Source: Zygnema cylindricum (Eukaryota > Streptophyta > Zygnematophyceae > Zygnematales > Zygnemataceae). Taken from it: a stretch of 64,000 bases of DNA. The position numbers were made by a program, and so were the translations under genes. The notes beneath the pieces were generated by a model. It ran no database searches, had not been told where the DNA came from, and saw nothing but the letters and a program-made list of their open reading frames with translations. Shown in pieces: positions 19,286 through 29,942 of the stretch. The stretch spans positions 78,300-142,299 of the forward strand of contig JBBHKE010000723.1 in NCBI GenBank assembly GCA_037447655.1. Reading direction: 5' to 3'. Numbering within the stretch: position 1 is the stretch's first letter; each line of letters begins with the position of its first letter.

Positions 19286-20455
19286 TGAAATTCTATGGGC
19301 TCCATTGCCACACAGAATTCGCAGGTCCAAAGGAAGCTAATCTAGATAGTGCCGACTCCAAGTTAATATAAACCCAAATGATTGACCCCTTGACAATCAG
19401 AACCCCATTACGAAGGCAAACTGGAATTTGACTGCACCCCTGTGCAGCCTGGACTGCCTTGAGTCTATAGCAAAAAGAATCACTGAAAATGGCCAACCAG
19501 CCGATAAGTTATAGGGTGGCAAAGATGCCAATTTATACAAACTCTCAAAGAGAGAGGACTATCTACCTAAGTTTTCCTAAGTCCTAGTTTTTCCTAATTC
19601 CTTCACAGCTCCTATCTACTGCCTGTACGAACCAATCACAAAACTGTATAGTACTAGAAAGTACTACTGCCGATGTACTTTCTGTCAAATATTTGAGGAC
19701 TATCTACCAAATATTTCTTAAGTCCTAAATCCCTCTCACAACCCCTATCTACTAAAGTACGAACCAATCGTATTATTGTAAAGTACAGAAAGGTACTATG
19801 GCCGATGTACTTTCTGTACGGCCGGTGTACGACAAGGCTCTTGAGTGGACGCGTGTCATTTTTCCACTTGTCCATATTTCCTCTGGAATTCCCGTGACCG
19901 AATGTTATCCTTCCACGCGGCGCCACGTCATGCCACGTCCATAAAATCCAAAGTGACCATTCCGCGATCTCGGCGACGACGTGCGCCGTCGGATTAAATC
20001 TGACATTAAATGTCGACCGTTCAAAGTGTCTGTTTCATTTGTTTCGTGCGAAATGACGTTCGCACTAAACCTTAACAAGTTCTATGTTCGTTTCGTTTCA
20101 TATTCCAGTTAAATCATTTCGGTACTATACAACAGTTTATATATGAATGAAACCCTACAGTATCTAACGGACTTCTACGACAGACTGGTTAGAGCTAACG
20201 GCTACGCCGCGCTCTACCGGTCGGGGGTTCGAGTCCTGCCGGACTCAACCTTTTGTTGAGAGTGAATTAAGTCACTCTTTAGTCCTTCCTATGGAGCTGA
20301 GGCAGCCATGGCTCCATCGCTCTCTCTCTCCTTCAGTGACTACAACAAGTATGGGGGAGAGAGAGAAGAGATGGAGGCAGGCTGCCATCATTTCTTATAT
20401 ATGTTTCTGCTAATTTATTTTAAACTAGAAAATACAAAAACTACTTATTTCAACA
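19286..20455 (-). repeat. Chimeric LTR S2 (Copia group)
   Basis: The left part (19286 to about 19690) resembles the Copia-2 LTR end. From about 19695 to 20455 it is nearly identical to 17405-18170 of solo LTR S1. At the join, sequence equivalent to an already-passed LTR position is repeated. The flanks GCATG and TTCCC do not match, so this is not a simple insertion. It contains the tRNA-like segment at 20169-20250. Confidence 0.75.
20169..20250 (+). other. tRNA-like segment in LTR S2
   Basis: Nearly the same as 17884-17962, with box B GGTTCGAGTCC at 20226-20236 and the CAGACTGGTTAGAGC box A region. Confidence 0.6.
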
Positions 20456-20941
20456 TTCCCTATCCTTGTGCCTCTCTTATCTGTGCATGCATTCCTGTTG
20501 GGAGGGATAAGGTCAGCAGTGGGCATTATCATTATTATGGGAAGCATTCGCATTGGTGGGTTCTTTGCAGGACGCCGAGACCGGCCATTCCGGGCAGCGG
20601 GCCCTTCCCTTATGTTTCTCTGGCACGCTCAATAGGAGGTCTCAAACAAACGGGTTCGTACCTTGGAAGGGAAGGATGGCCGCAAAATTAAAGAAAATCA
20701 GATCAATGTGGCCCCTTGCCATCTGCGAGGGTTAGAGGATGAACCCACTTTCCACCTTACTTATTTTGCAGACCCTCCAGCCTGTTCCTCTACCTGCCAT
20801 GTGTCCTCCGTACCCTACCTCCTGTTGGTGTGTGAACGCTGTCACCAGGGGTGGCATGACTGCTGCCTACCTTTGAATTGGGAGCCACGCTCTGAACGCG
20901 CAAATCCGTGGTTCTGTGGGGACTGCGAGTTTGGCGGCTAA
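20456..20941 (+). pseudogene. Gypsy-P integrase tail ending in a PHD-like zinc finger
   Basis: The frame at 20663-20941 reads KDGRKIKENQINVAPCHLRG and then a C4HC3-type finger: CSSTC, CERCHQGWHDCC and NPWFCGDCEFGG, and stops at 20939-20941. The spacing and the WH..C and W.C..C pattern are those of a PHD finger, which in host proteins reads histone H3 tails. In an element it could direct integration, as chromodomains do. Only the last part of the gene survives, joined to the chimeric LTR. Confidence 0.75.
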
Positions 20942-20951
20942 TCTGTCTAAT

Positions 20952-20977
20952 CCTCTTAGTCACGTGGGACTAAGAGG
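20952..20977 (+). other. Hairpin before the Gypsy-P polypurine tract
   Basis: CCTCTTAGTC (20952-20961) pairs perfectly with GACTAAGAGG (20968-20977); the loop contains part of a CACGTG palindrome. An 11-G run and then a 10-G run follow, serving as a purine tract. Confidence 0.75.
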
Positions 20978-20984
20978 GGGGGGG

Positions 20985-22390
20985 GGAAATCTAGGGGGGG
21001 GGGTACAGAGCACCTTTCTTTTCCACTCCATTCCTCCTTACTATCTATGCATATCCCTGGGGGGGGGGGGGTAATGAACAGAGATGGGCATTATCACGGA
21101 TCCAAGGGAGCATCAGCATTTCGGGTGGATTGCAAGTTTCTCATGCACACCTCCTTGGATATATAACCTGGACCTCTCGGTTACCAGGCACGCTCGACAG
21201 CTGTCAAGCGCGTGTGCATCTTCGGCACATTTGCACTCCCAGGTTCCGGGGCTTCATTCCACTTTGTACGGACTCTAGCGTATGGAGAAGGAAGAGGACA
21301 ATCAGCCGGATCAGATCTTTCTATTTTCATCCTGGAACACTACGCAATTTAGTTCACCTTAAACGGAGGTCGAACTGAGGAGTTAGTCCGGTGCAAAGTG
21401 TCTGATCCATTATAGTGTGTGTTCTATGTAGCTCTAGTAGAGGGATACCTTAGAGAACGACACGTAACATTTGGGATTATCCGGTAGATCTTACTGTTAG
21501 CTGTCAGTATGATGTTAGTTCAGGCCCAACCACCGGGCAAAGCATTTATGACGTTGGGACAAAGTTAGGCGGTTTCACGTCGAGTCAAAACTTTGTTTCA
21601 TTTTGTGTGTGATACAAGGACCCTCGGCCGCTAATCCAGCCGGGACCAGTCGTCTAATTTTTAGCCCTGAGTGTAGTACAGTCTGTTTTGTCTTATGTCA
21701 ATACGATAACAATTGCTGGCCGCTGATTGGCTTGTCACATTGCTTTGACTTTGGAACTTGCAGTAGGACAAACTCTGGTTGTATAAGGCACTTGGGGCCG
21801 AAGGAGACAGGGGGCTTTTTCAGTACTGTCTCCTGAGAAAACCCCCAGAGAATTAAATCAATCTTTTTGTTGGAGAACGGTTGCATTGTGTCGTTGACTC
21901 TATTGCCATCTTTGTTTTGGATTGTCTTTTGTGGAGACCGTAGCACGGGTGGGTAGTTGGCACTATCTCCTCTTTGGGCGGTTTGGACTTTCGCTGTTTG
22001 AAACTAAGAAGAGTCTTGTCGGATCCTTGCGGTGGAACCGGGAGGGTTGAGGGAGACTCATACCTGACTTCGGGGCCATTGGGAGAGGTTTTCTTCTGCT
22101 GAGTTTGGTCATCGTTGCACTCCGGGGTATGTGAATTCGCTTCACCATTATCATTCATTTCTATCTTTAATTCCATTCTCTGGGGCAAGGTGATATTGTT
22201 TAATCTGAAAAGCCGATATTTGTTATTTCTATATTTCTGCGTGGGAGTTATTTGCACACTCTTGTGGTCATCTTTGGGTTTGTCCGGAGTTTTGCGGAAA
22301 GGATCGGACGACTCTCATTTCCTTCCTATTCTTTGGAGAGTAGCTGGGAGTGTGGCATTTCGTGGGCTTCCAGCGGAGTAGCACAAAATC
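20985..22390 (+). repeat. Gypsy-P 3' LTR (approximate ends)
   Basis: It lies downstream of the purine tract and matches in reverse 2015-2783 plus 9245-9900, and 16130-16424. It is about 1.4 kb, GC-moderate, with long G runs near 20978, 21000 and 21059. The two sites used by Copia-1 and MITE-2 in the other copy are unoccupied here. Reading frames inside it are not coding. Confidence 0.7.
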
Positions 22391-22597
22391 TAAGGGGGGG
22401 TACAGGGCACCTTTCTTTTCCACTCCATTCCTCCTTACTATCTATGCATATCCCTTGGGGGGGGGTAATGAACAGAGATGGGCATTATCACAGATCCAAG
22501 GGAGCATCAGCATTTGGGGTGGATTGCAGGTTTCTCATGCACACCTCCTTGGACATATAACCTGGACCTCCCGGTTACCAGGCACGCTCGACAAAAG
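22385..22597 (+). repeat. Second partial Gypsy-P LTR start
   Basis: From aaaatctaaggggggg to caggcacgctcgac it repeats the beginning of the LTR at about 20990-21205, so a second LTR begins here and is cut off at 22597, where Copia-4 integrase sequence starts. This is a rearrangement junction. Confidence 0.7.
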
Positions 22598-22824
22598 TAC
22601 TAGATATGGTCCATACAAATATTTGGAGATCGGCAAAAGTACCTTCGGTCGGAGGGAAGAGGTTTATGTTGACAAGCAGATGACTGATCTAGATAATATA
22701 GAGCCTACTTTCTGAAAACAAAGTCTGAAACACCAACTTACTTCAAACAATATAAAGCATGGAGTGAGAAATTGCACATAACCCCCATTAAAATAATAAG
22801 AAGTGATAATGGGGGAGAATATAC
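22598..22824 (+). pseudogene. Copia-4 integrase fragment, left part
   Basis: Frames give KVLDMVHTNIWR and PSVGGKRFML, followed by shifted remnants of the core up to a segment encoding DNGGEYT. It is truncated at its left by the Gypsy-P LTR. It ends exactly at the TATAC duplication of Copia-3 and continues in frame at 40041. Confidence 0.82.
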
Positions 22825-23796
22825 TGTAATTATGTGACCTTGATTGGTACACAGAATGTCCAGCTTATGTGAAGCCTCTAGGATAGTATATGCACTTTTG
22901 ACTTTGACAATGAATAAGTCCCACCCTGGGACGCAAAACCTCTGACCGACTACACCCCTGTGTAGCCTGGACTCCTATGAGTCCGCTGCAAAAAGAATCA
23001 CTGAAATTGCTCCCCTGAGCATTAAGTTATGGCTGACCAAAGTTGGTCATAAATACAGGTGCACTCTGGGAGAGAGGCTCAAATACCAAAAAATATTCCA
23101 AGTCCTAAGCTACCTCTCTAAACCTATTATTAAAGTACGCGACCAATCATATGACTGTAAAGTACAAGAAGGTACAAGTACCGCTATACTTCTTGTACGA
23201 CCATAGTACGGCATGGCCGGTCTGCTGACGCGTGTCAGTTTCGGAGCCGTAGTTGCTCCTCCCGTAATATCCGCTGTCCAACCATATGTTGCCACGTGTC
23301 ATCCGCCGACATTTGGTCCGCAAACCGCCAAACTTCTATTCCGGCATTCCGGCTCCACTGTGAGCTGTTAGATCAGACCCAGACATTTGATTTCGTCCGT
23401 CAAAATTAAATGTCGATTCGTATATTTCGTGCGGTCCGATTTCGTGCTGACCGGTATGTTTCTATGCATAAATCGTCTTGTAAATTGTTAAATGGAATAT
23501 CCGGCGTTGTACATCTTTAAATAAATATCGCGTCATATATGTGTATCGCTACTTTTAGACCGACTGGATAAGGCTGACGACTAGTACGTACTGCGGTCAT
23601 CCGGAGGTCTTTGGATCAAGTCCCACAACTGGCAGCCTATGTTTTGTAGAAAACTATAATAGTGATCTGCCTGTCTCTTTAGCTGCTAGAGGGAGCCATG
23701 GCTGCATGGTTGTCTCCAGGTACTCAGTGACTACGACAAGTATGAGGGCTGCAGTAAGGTCACAAGAATCACTATAAAATACGTCTCTTTTCAACA
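22825..23796 (-). repeat. Copia-3 3' LTR
   Basis: On the minus strand it begins TGTTGAAAAGAGACG and ends AATTACA. Purine tract AAGGGGAG (minus) lies at 23797-23804. It carries the tRNA-like segment at 23555-23638 and paired hairpins near 22945-22985. Confidence 0.92.
23555..23638 (+). other. tRNA-like segment in Copia-3 3' LTR
   Basis: GACTGGATAAGGC resembles the box A of tRNA-Arg, and GGATCAAGTCC (23613-23623) is box B-like. The 5' LTR version of the same segment was split by the Copia-2 insertion. Confidence 0.55.
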
Positions 23797-23804
23797 CTCC
23801 CCTT

Positions 23805-25432
23805 ATTTTCTAGTCTATCTTTTGCTTGAGTCCACACTTTTCCCTACAAAATATCAATTTAGGAGAAGGAACCGGTTTAGTCATCATATCTCCTACCATC
23901 TCACCATTTGGTCTTTATTCCAAACTAATGATTTTATTCTCAACTTTCTCCTTAACAAAGCTCAAACGAATATCCATGTGTTTTGCTTTAAAATGATGCT
24001 TAGGGCTTGCTGCAATTGTAATCGCAGCTTGATTATCACAAAATATCTTTTGTACTACATTCTTCATGTATCCCAATTCATGAAGTAAAGATTTCACCCA
24101 CATTAATTCTTTCACAGGTGAACAAGAGGCCATATACTCAACCCCCATGGTGGACTGAGCAATCACCTTCTGTTGCTTATTGCTCCAACAACAAGCCCCA
24201 TTCCCAACATAAAACACATACCCAGAAGTACACCTCCTCATCGGAGCATCCCCATAACTGGCATCACTCCAAGTAGTGATGTCAGTATTATCCCCACCCA
24301 GATGCAACCACAAATCTCTCGTTCCTACCAAATACCGCATGACCCTTTTGGCCGCTTCCCAATCTTTCTTCCTAGGATCATTCAGACTCCTACTTAATAC
24401 TCCCACAGCTGCAACTATATCAGGACGAGTATAGTTCATAAAGTAGATCAAACTACGGACAACCTGTCTGTACGGAATAGTTTGCATTAACTTGCTTTCC
24501 TCAAGTCCTAGCTAATTATCCAAGACAAAGACTCCCTTCTCTGAGCTCCCCTCATTTCCCTTCTTTAAGTCCATTGGAGTCGTACAGCTATTTGTTTTTT
24601 CCATTTGAAATTTTCCAAGCATATTCCCAAATGCTTCTTTTTAAGTTTGTCTAATTGTTTTCTTTTCTCTATCCCTCTTTATTTGAATTCCCAAAATGTA
24701 CTTTGCCTCCCCCAAATATTTCATTTCAAATATACTCTTTAGATCCTTTTTCAATCTATTAATTTTCACCATTGATTTACTCAAAACAAGCAAATCATCA
24801 ACATATATGGCAATGAAAATTATACCTTCGGCATCCTCAAATAAGTTGATGGAATGATCCGAACTGATTCGAGTATATCCTTAACTCGTCAAAAACTCGT
24901 CCAGTTTTTTGTTCCATTGGCGTGGCGCTTGCTTTATTCCATAAAGGGACTTTATCAATTTGCACACCTTGCTTTTTTCTCCTTTCTCCACAAATCCTTC
25001 CAGTTGTTGCATGAAGATCTCTTCTTCCGATTCTCCGTGTAAGAAAGCGGTTTTGATGTCCATCTGGTGCACTTCCATGTCTTCCGCTCACGCGAGACTA
25101 AGTAGAATCTGGACAGAGGGGAATCTAACAACAGGAGCAAAAGTCTCCTCATAATCGATTCCCTCCTTCTGTGTGAACCCCTTTGCCACTAATCTGACTT
25201 TGTATTGCTCGATAGTGTTATCTGGATTGAGCTTCAACTTAAATACCCATTTGCATCCTATTGGTTTTCTATCCGGAGGACACTCCACCAACTCCCAAGT
25301 GTTTGCTTCCATAATGGAAGCCATCTCATCATTAATAGCTGTCACCCATCTACCAACTTCCAGACTATTAACTGCTTCTGAGTAAGTCTGGGGTTCGCTC
25401 AAATGTGACAGCTTAGTTACCTTGTTGTTCAC
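23805..25432 (-). pseudogene. Copia-3 reverse transcriptase and RNase H
   Basis: From 25432 downward the minus strand reads [40 protein letters not shown] and HQMDIKTAFLHG, with frameshifts near 25085 and 24880. The IYVDDL catalytic box is intact near 24800. RNase H at 24487-23915 has TWSDASYGDAPMRRCTSG, CDNQAAI and HHFKAKHMDI and meets a stop after KIISLE. It is non-functional as it stands but better preserved at the active site than Copia-1. Confidence 0.87.
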
Positions 25433-26730
25433 TTGTCTCTCTTAAAGTCTCTTGTTGCTTCTCCTTCCTTCTTCAATCTCCGATGCTGGAATGGAGGGTA
25501 ATCTTGGGTTTCTCCGAACAACTTCGCCTTCTCCCCTATCCGTGGAGTCCATCTCCGGACGTTCATCGTCCATTTCCAGTCTTTCTTCGTTTTCTTCCTC
25601 GGTTTGAACAGGATGTTGTGACTCCAAGAGAGGATCACTCTTGGTCAGTTTTTCTTCTTTCTCTGCAAAGTCAGGCTGAACCGGAGTTCGGTTAGTAGAA
25701 TCTGAATCTAACTCACTTTTGGATTCAATTCTAATTCTGACCGGTTTAGAATACTTAAAGGGATCTATGGATTTTCCTTCATCCGTAACTACCAAGTGTT
25801 TTACTAGAATTATGTCTTCTCTTCCGAGATCATAAACTCTATACCCTTTTACGTTCTCATCATACCCAAGTAAGTATCCCGGCTTTCCTCTAGCATCCAA
25901 CTTCCAATCAGATTTTTCTGTGTTTAAACTAAACACTTGACTTCCAGGTGTGATATGTTAGATTTTCTCCCGGTCCATCTTTCATAAGGTGTTTGACCTT
26001 TTACAGTTGAGGTAAGGTCCCTATTTTTGAGATAGTTAGCACAATTCATAGCTTCTGCCCAAAAACTTTTCCTTATCTTTTTATCCGTCAACATACTACG
26101 GGCACTATCACTTAATGTTCAATTTAGTCTCTCGGCTACACCATTTTGTTCTGGGTTTTTTGGGACAGTCTTTTAGTGTTGAACCCCTTCCTCTTTCAAG
26201 TAATCCTCAAACTCATTAGAAGTGAATTCCCCCCCATTATCACTTCTCACTCTCTTTATAGGTTTCTCATGAAGCTTTTCACTCCATGATTTATATTCCT
26301 TAAAATAAGCCGAAGCCTCAGATTTGTTTTTCAAGAAATATACTCTAGAGTATCGAGACCAATCATCAGTGATAGTAAGCATAAATCCTTTCCCTCCAAC
26401 TGATGGCACTTTTGCCGGTCCCCATATTTCAGTGTGAACCAAATCTAAAACCTTTTCACCCTTGTATGTTGCGACCTTTGGAAAAGGCAATCTGTGGGCT
26501 TTTCCTTGTGCACACCCACTACAATCATCCAAAGTCTCATTATCCCCAAAATGTATTCCCTCAACTACACCCATTTTCTTCATTTCCTTCAATCTATCTA
26601 GATGCACATGTCCCAATCTTTTATGCCACATCATCAAATCACTTACACCAGCATAGTAAACTCCCGTCTTTCCATTACTCAAATTCAGCCTAAACATTCC
26701 TTGGCTACCCTTTTCAGCTGTGAAGTACAC
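25433..26730 (-). pseudogene. Copia-3 integrase
   Basis: The minus strand shows MWHKRLGHVHLDRLKEMKK and DCSGCAQGKAH (HHCC), then VHTEIWGPAKVPSVGG, TDDWSRYSRVYFL and SDNGGEFTSNEF up to a stop near 26173. The rest of the core and the C-terminal GKPGYLLGYDENVKGYRVYD segment follow in shifted frames, with an acidic linker to 25442. Three catalytic residues can be traced across the frames. Confidence 0.85.
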
Positions 26731-27040
26731 TTCATTCTCATAGCTAGCAACAAAGACTCATTTCTTAGTACTAGTCTCAAAACCCTTATCATCTAAGACC
26801 GACGTAGAGATAAGATTCTTGTTCAACTCTGGGATAAAAAGAACATCAGAGAAAGTGACTATGGATGCCTTTCCATCAACTAAGACTCTCAGATCCACAG
26901 ATGCCACTAAATTAGTGGTGACTACATACTCTATCTCTACAGTAGGGATCTTTCTCATTTTGGTAAACAATGGTTTTTCTCTACACATATCCATAGAGGC
27001 TCCTGAATCAATAATCCATCTTTTCTTCAAGAGCTTCTCT
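26731..27040 (-). pseudogene. Copia-3 protease
   Basis: Frame 27030-26758 (minus) has RWIIDSGASMDMC with the DSG catalytic motif and ends with FSDVLFIPELNKNLISTS. It follows gag after a frameshift. Confidence 0.83.
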
Positions 27041-28181
27041 TACTCCACTAAAAGCACACTTTTGCCTTTTTGGAATCTCTAGCTCACCTTTAACCTCCAG
27101 CTCCTCGTTGAGGAGGAGTTCTCCATCGTCCTCATCGGAGTCCTTTCTGATGACTTGTGTTGCCACAAATGCCTTCTTTTTCTTTGTGGCTGGTTTTCCG
27201 ACCTGTTCCTCCCTCAATCTCAACTCTGTCAGTTTAGTACACTCTGCCATGTAATGTCTCGGCTTCTTACAAAAGTGACAAAGCCCCTTCGGAGGCCTCG
27301 ATCCAGATCCTTCCGATTGATTTTCTCTTCCCCCTCCACCAAAGTTTCCATAAGGTTTCTTCGAATCCTTTTCTCCCCAATTAGTTCCAACAGCCAATGC
27401 GTGAACACTCGTTCCTCCTCTCCGAATCTCAATTGCGTTTTCCCGAACCAAAATCATCCCAACAATGGAGTTCCAGATCCATTGATGATCTGGCAAGTCC
27501 TGAACCCTGTTAACAATGTTTTCATAATCATCTGGGAGTTTCATCAACAAAGTATTCATATTCTCTTTCTCTGTCTCCCTTTTCCCAGCACTCTCCAACT
27601 CCATAAATAACCCTGCCTAGTCATGACAAAAATCTAACATCTTTCCCCCTTTGTACACATATGCATGTACCTTTTGATCTGCTAGCTTCTGCTATTGAAT
27701 CCTACCACTCTAGTAAATATTGACAAGAGCCTCCCACAACTCGTCCGCCTTGTCCACATGAAGATGAGGTGTAGACAGTGCATGGGTGAGACGCGCGAGC
27801 ATAAAATAAGTCGCCACGCTATTGTTGAAATCAACTATCATTAGCCTCGGTTTTCTGAACATCTGCTACCAAAACCGATCTAGTAGGCATCGATGTGAGT
27901 TTCTCCTTCCCCTTCTCCTTCCTTATGTTCGACACGATGCTCTCTCCAACATTCTCTTCTACCTTTGCCCATGGAGATCCTCTTGTGAACCGAGATCCTC
28001 TAAACCTTGGTGGAACTCCCAATTTTGCGGATGGCCGATGCACACGACCACTCACAATGCCCCATAACCGTTTTTCAACTAGTGCACCCCTCATCATGGT
28101 TTCCCAATAAATGAACCCTGTTCCATTTAAAATGGGCACCCTAGAGGGTGGGCCCATAACCTGTAATTTTGTGACCTCCAT
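27041..28181 (-). pseudogene. gag: Copia-3 gag
   Basis: The ATG (minus strand, 28181-28179) lies inside the 5' LTR and begins MEVTKLQVMGPPSRVP. The N-terminal capsid frame runs to a TGA after EANDS at about 27831. Later frames give the second capsid part (MELESAGKRETEKENMNTLL, 27604) and a zinc knuckle CHFCKKPRHYMAEC near 27270. An acidic linker precedes the protease. Confidence 0.87.
28147..28161 (-). other. Primer-binding site for half initiator tRNA-Met (Copia-3)
   Basis: Minus-strand GGTTATGGGCCCACC next to the LTR edge at 28162, identical to the sites of Copia-1, -2 and -5. Confidence 0.88.
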
Positions 28182-28902
28182 TGGTACACAGAATGTCCAG
28201 CTTATGTGAAGCCTCTATGATAGTATATGCACTTTTGACTTTGAAAATGAATGAGTCTCACCCTGGGACGCAAAAAATCTGACCGACTACACCTCTGTGT
28301 AGCGTGGACTCCCATGAGTCCGCTGCAAAAAGAATCACTGAAATTGCTCCCCTGAGCATTAAGTTATGGCTGACCAAAGTTGGTCATAAATACAGGTGCA
28401 CTCTGGGAGAGAGGCTAAAAAACCAAAAAATATTCTAAGTCCCAAGCTACCTCTCTAAACCTATTACTAAGGTACTCGACCAATCTCATGATTGTAAAGT
28501 ACAAGAAGGTACAAGTACCATTGTACTTCTTGTAAGGCTATAGTACGGCATGGCCGGTCCGATGACGCGTGTTAGTTTCGGAGCCGTAGTTGCTCCTCCC
28601 GTAATATCCGCTGTCCAACCATATGTTGCCACGTGTCATCCGCCGACATCTGGTCCGCAAATCGCCAAACTGCTATTCCGGCATTCCTGCTCCCCTGTGA
28701 GCCGTTAGATCAGACCTGGACATTTGATTTCGTCCATATAAATTAAATGTCGATTCATATATTTCGTGCGGTCCGATTGCGTGCGGACCGGTATGTTTCC
28801 ATGCATAAATTGTCTCGTAAATTGTTAAATGGAATATCTGGCATTGTACATCTTTAAATAAATATCACGTCATATATGTGTATCGCTACTTTTAGACCTA
28901 CT
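28162..28902 (-). repeat. Copia-3 5' LTR, inner part
   Basis: It is similar to 22825-23565, including the paired hairpins near 28282-28325 and the GTAC palindrome near 28495-28545. It is cut at the tRNA-like segment by Copia-2 (duplication CTACT at 28898-28902) and resumes at 39805. Confidence 0.92.
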
Positions 28903-29100
28903 TGTTGATATTTGGGTATTTTCTAGGTCTTTATTAGATAGAAAAGAGTAGAGGCAGTCTGCCCCTGACTCCCTTCTCCAAGCCCCCACACTTGTCGTAG
29001 TCACTGAAGGCTGGAAAGGGAGCTAGAGCCATGGCTGCCTAGGCTCTCCAGAGAGACAGGAATAGATAATATAGGTATGTTTACCAAAAAGGCAGTTGAC

Positions 29101-29176
29101 GGACCCAGGAATTGATCCTGGTACCTACCGTCGGTGAATCGTCCCATAGGAGTTAGCTTTGTCCATTTAGTCTAGG
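29101..29176 (-). other. Antisense tRNA-like segment in Copia-2 LTR1
   Basis: Box B-like GGATCAATTCC on the minus strand (29108-29118) with a tRNA-sized spacing to a degenerate box A region. Repeated in LTR2 to LTR4 every 3196 bp. Confidence 0.5.
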
Positions 29177-29522
29177 ACCAGTGCTAGAACATATAGGGTT
29201 TGATAGATATTTATATAGTTACAGGTAGGGAATTCCATTTAACTGGGTTACGGTCTATAGAACATAGAATCAGTTGTACTATTAGTACCGGACGAAACAA
29301 ATAGTACGGACATTTGTTTCGACGGTTCGTATTTAATCTCTATATGAATCGGACGGCCGTGGTTAGCGCCGGTCTCGAGGAAAGGACAATTTGGCGGTTT
29401 GCGGACTCCGCCACTCCGGATGACACGTGGCAACAACGTACTGGATTACGGAATTTACGGAACGGCAGAAAACAAATCCGGAAGTGACAAATGTCGCACT
29501 ATGGCGACATCGTACAATGTAC

Positions 29523-29559
29523 GTACAGAAAGTACTCCAGCACTAGTACTTTCTTGTAC
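29523..29559 (+). promoter_or_regulatory. GTAC palindrome in Copia-2 U3
   Basis: GTACAGAAAGTACT and AGTACTTTCTTGTAC form an inverted repeat around a short spacer. Related palindromes are found at the same LTR position in S1, S3, Copia-1 and Copia-5 (57953-57989). GTAC is the core bound by SBP-domain factors in plants; use here is inferred. Confidence 0.5.
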
Positions 29560-29836
29560 GGTACCGTTTTCTGACGCGGCATGACCTGGCGCCACGTGGA
29601 GAGATAAGATTTGGAGGCAGGAATTCCGAAGAATTCAAGAGCGAATCCGGATAGGACATTTGTTGACTTATTAGCCATGTCGTACGATGTTCGTACAAAA
29701 GGTACACCGGCATTTGTACCTTTATGTACTATACAGTAATGTGATTAGTCCGTACCTCAGTACTAGAGGGTTTAGAGAAGGGTTTATGACTTAGAATATT
29801 TCGGGTAGGTAGCTGACTCTCCCAGAGAGCACCTTG

Positions 29837-29843
29837 TATAAAT
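29837..29843 (+). promoter_or_regulatory. TATA box of Copia-2 LTR1
   Basis: TATAAAT lies about 350 bp before the gag ATG, after the U3 palindromes and before the paired hairpins. Copia-5 has TATATATA at the equivalent place (58094-58101). Transcription would begin about 30 bp downstream. Confidence 0.55.
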
Positions 29844-29907
29844 GGCAAACTTTGGCCAGCCATAACTATCAATTCAGTTGACCAAATTCAGTGATTCTTG
29901 TTGCTGC

Positions 29908-29942
29908 GGACTCAGGGGAGTCCAGGCTACACAGGGGTGTAG
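29908..29942 (+). promoter_or_regulatory. Paired AGGG-loop hairpins in Copia-2 LTR1
   Basis: GGACTC AGGG GAGTCC (29908-29923) and CTACAC AGGG GTGTAG (29927-29942), both perfect 6-bp stems. They sit in the RNA leader between the TATA box and gag. Confidence 0.65.

Noticed and set aside
29248-29584. 61-62 codon frames repeated in each Copia-2 LTR
   Set aside because: They overlap on opposite strands within U3 and the tRNA-like/GTAC region. They recur only because the LTR recurs.
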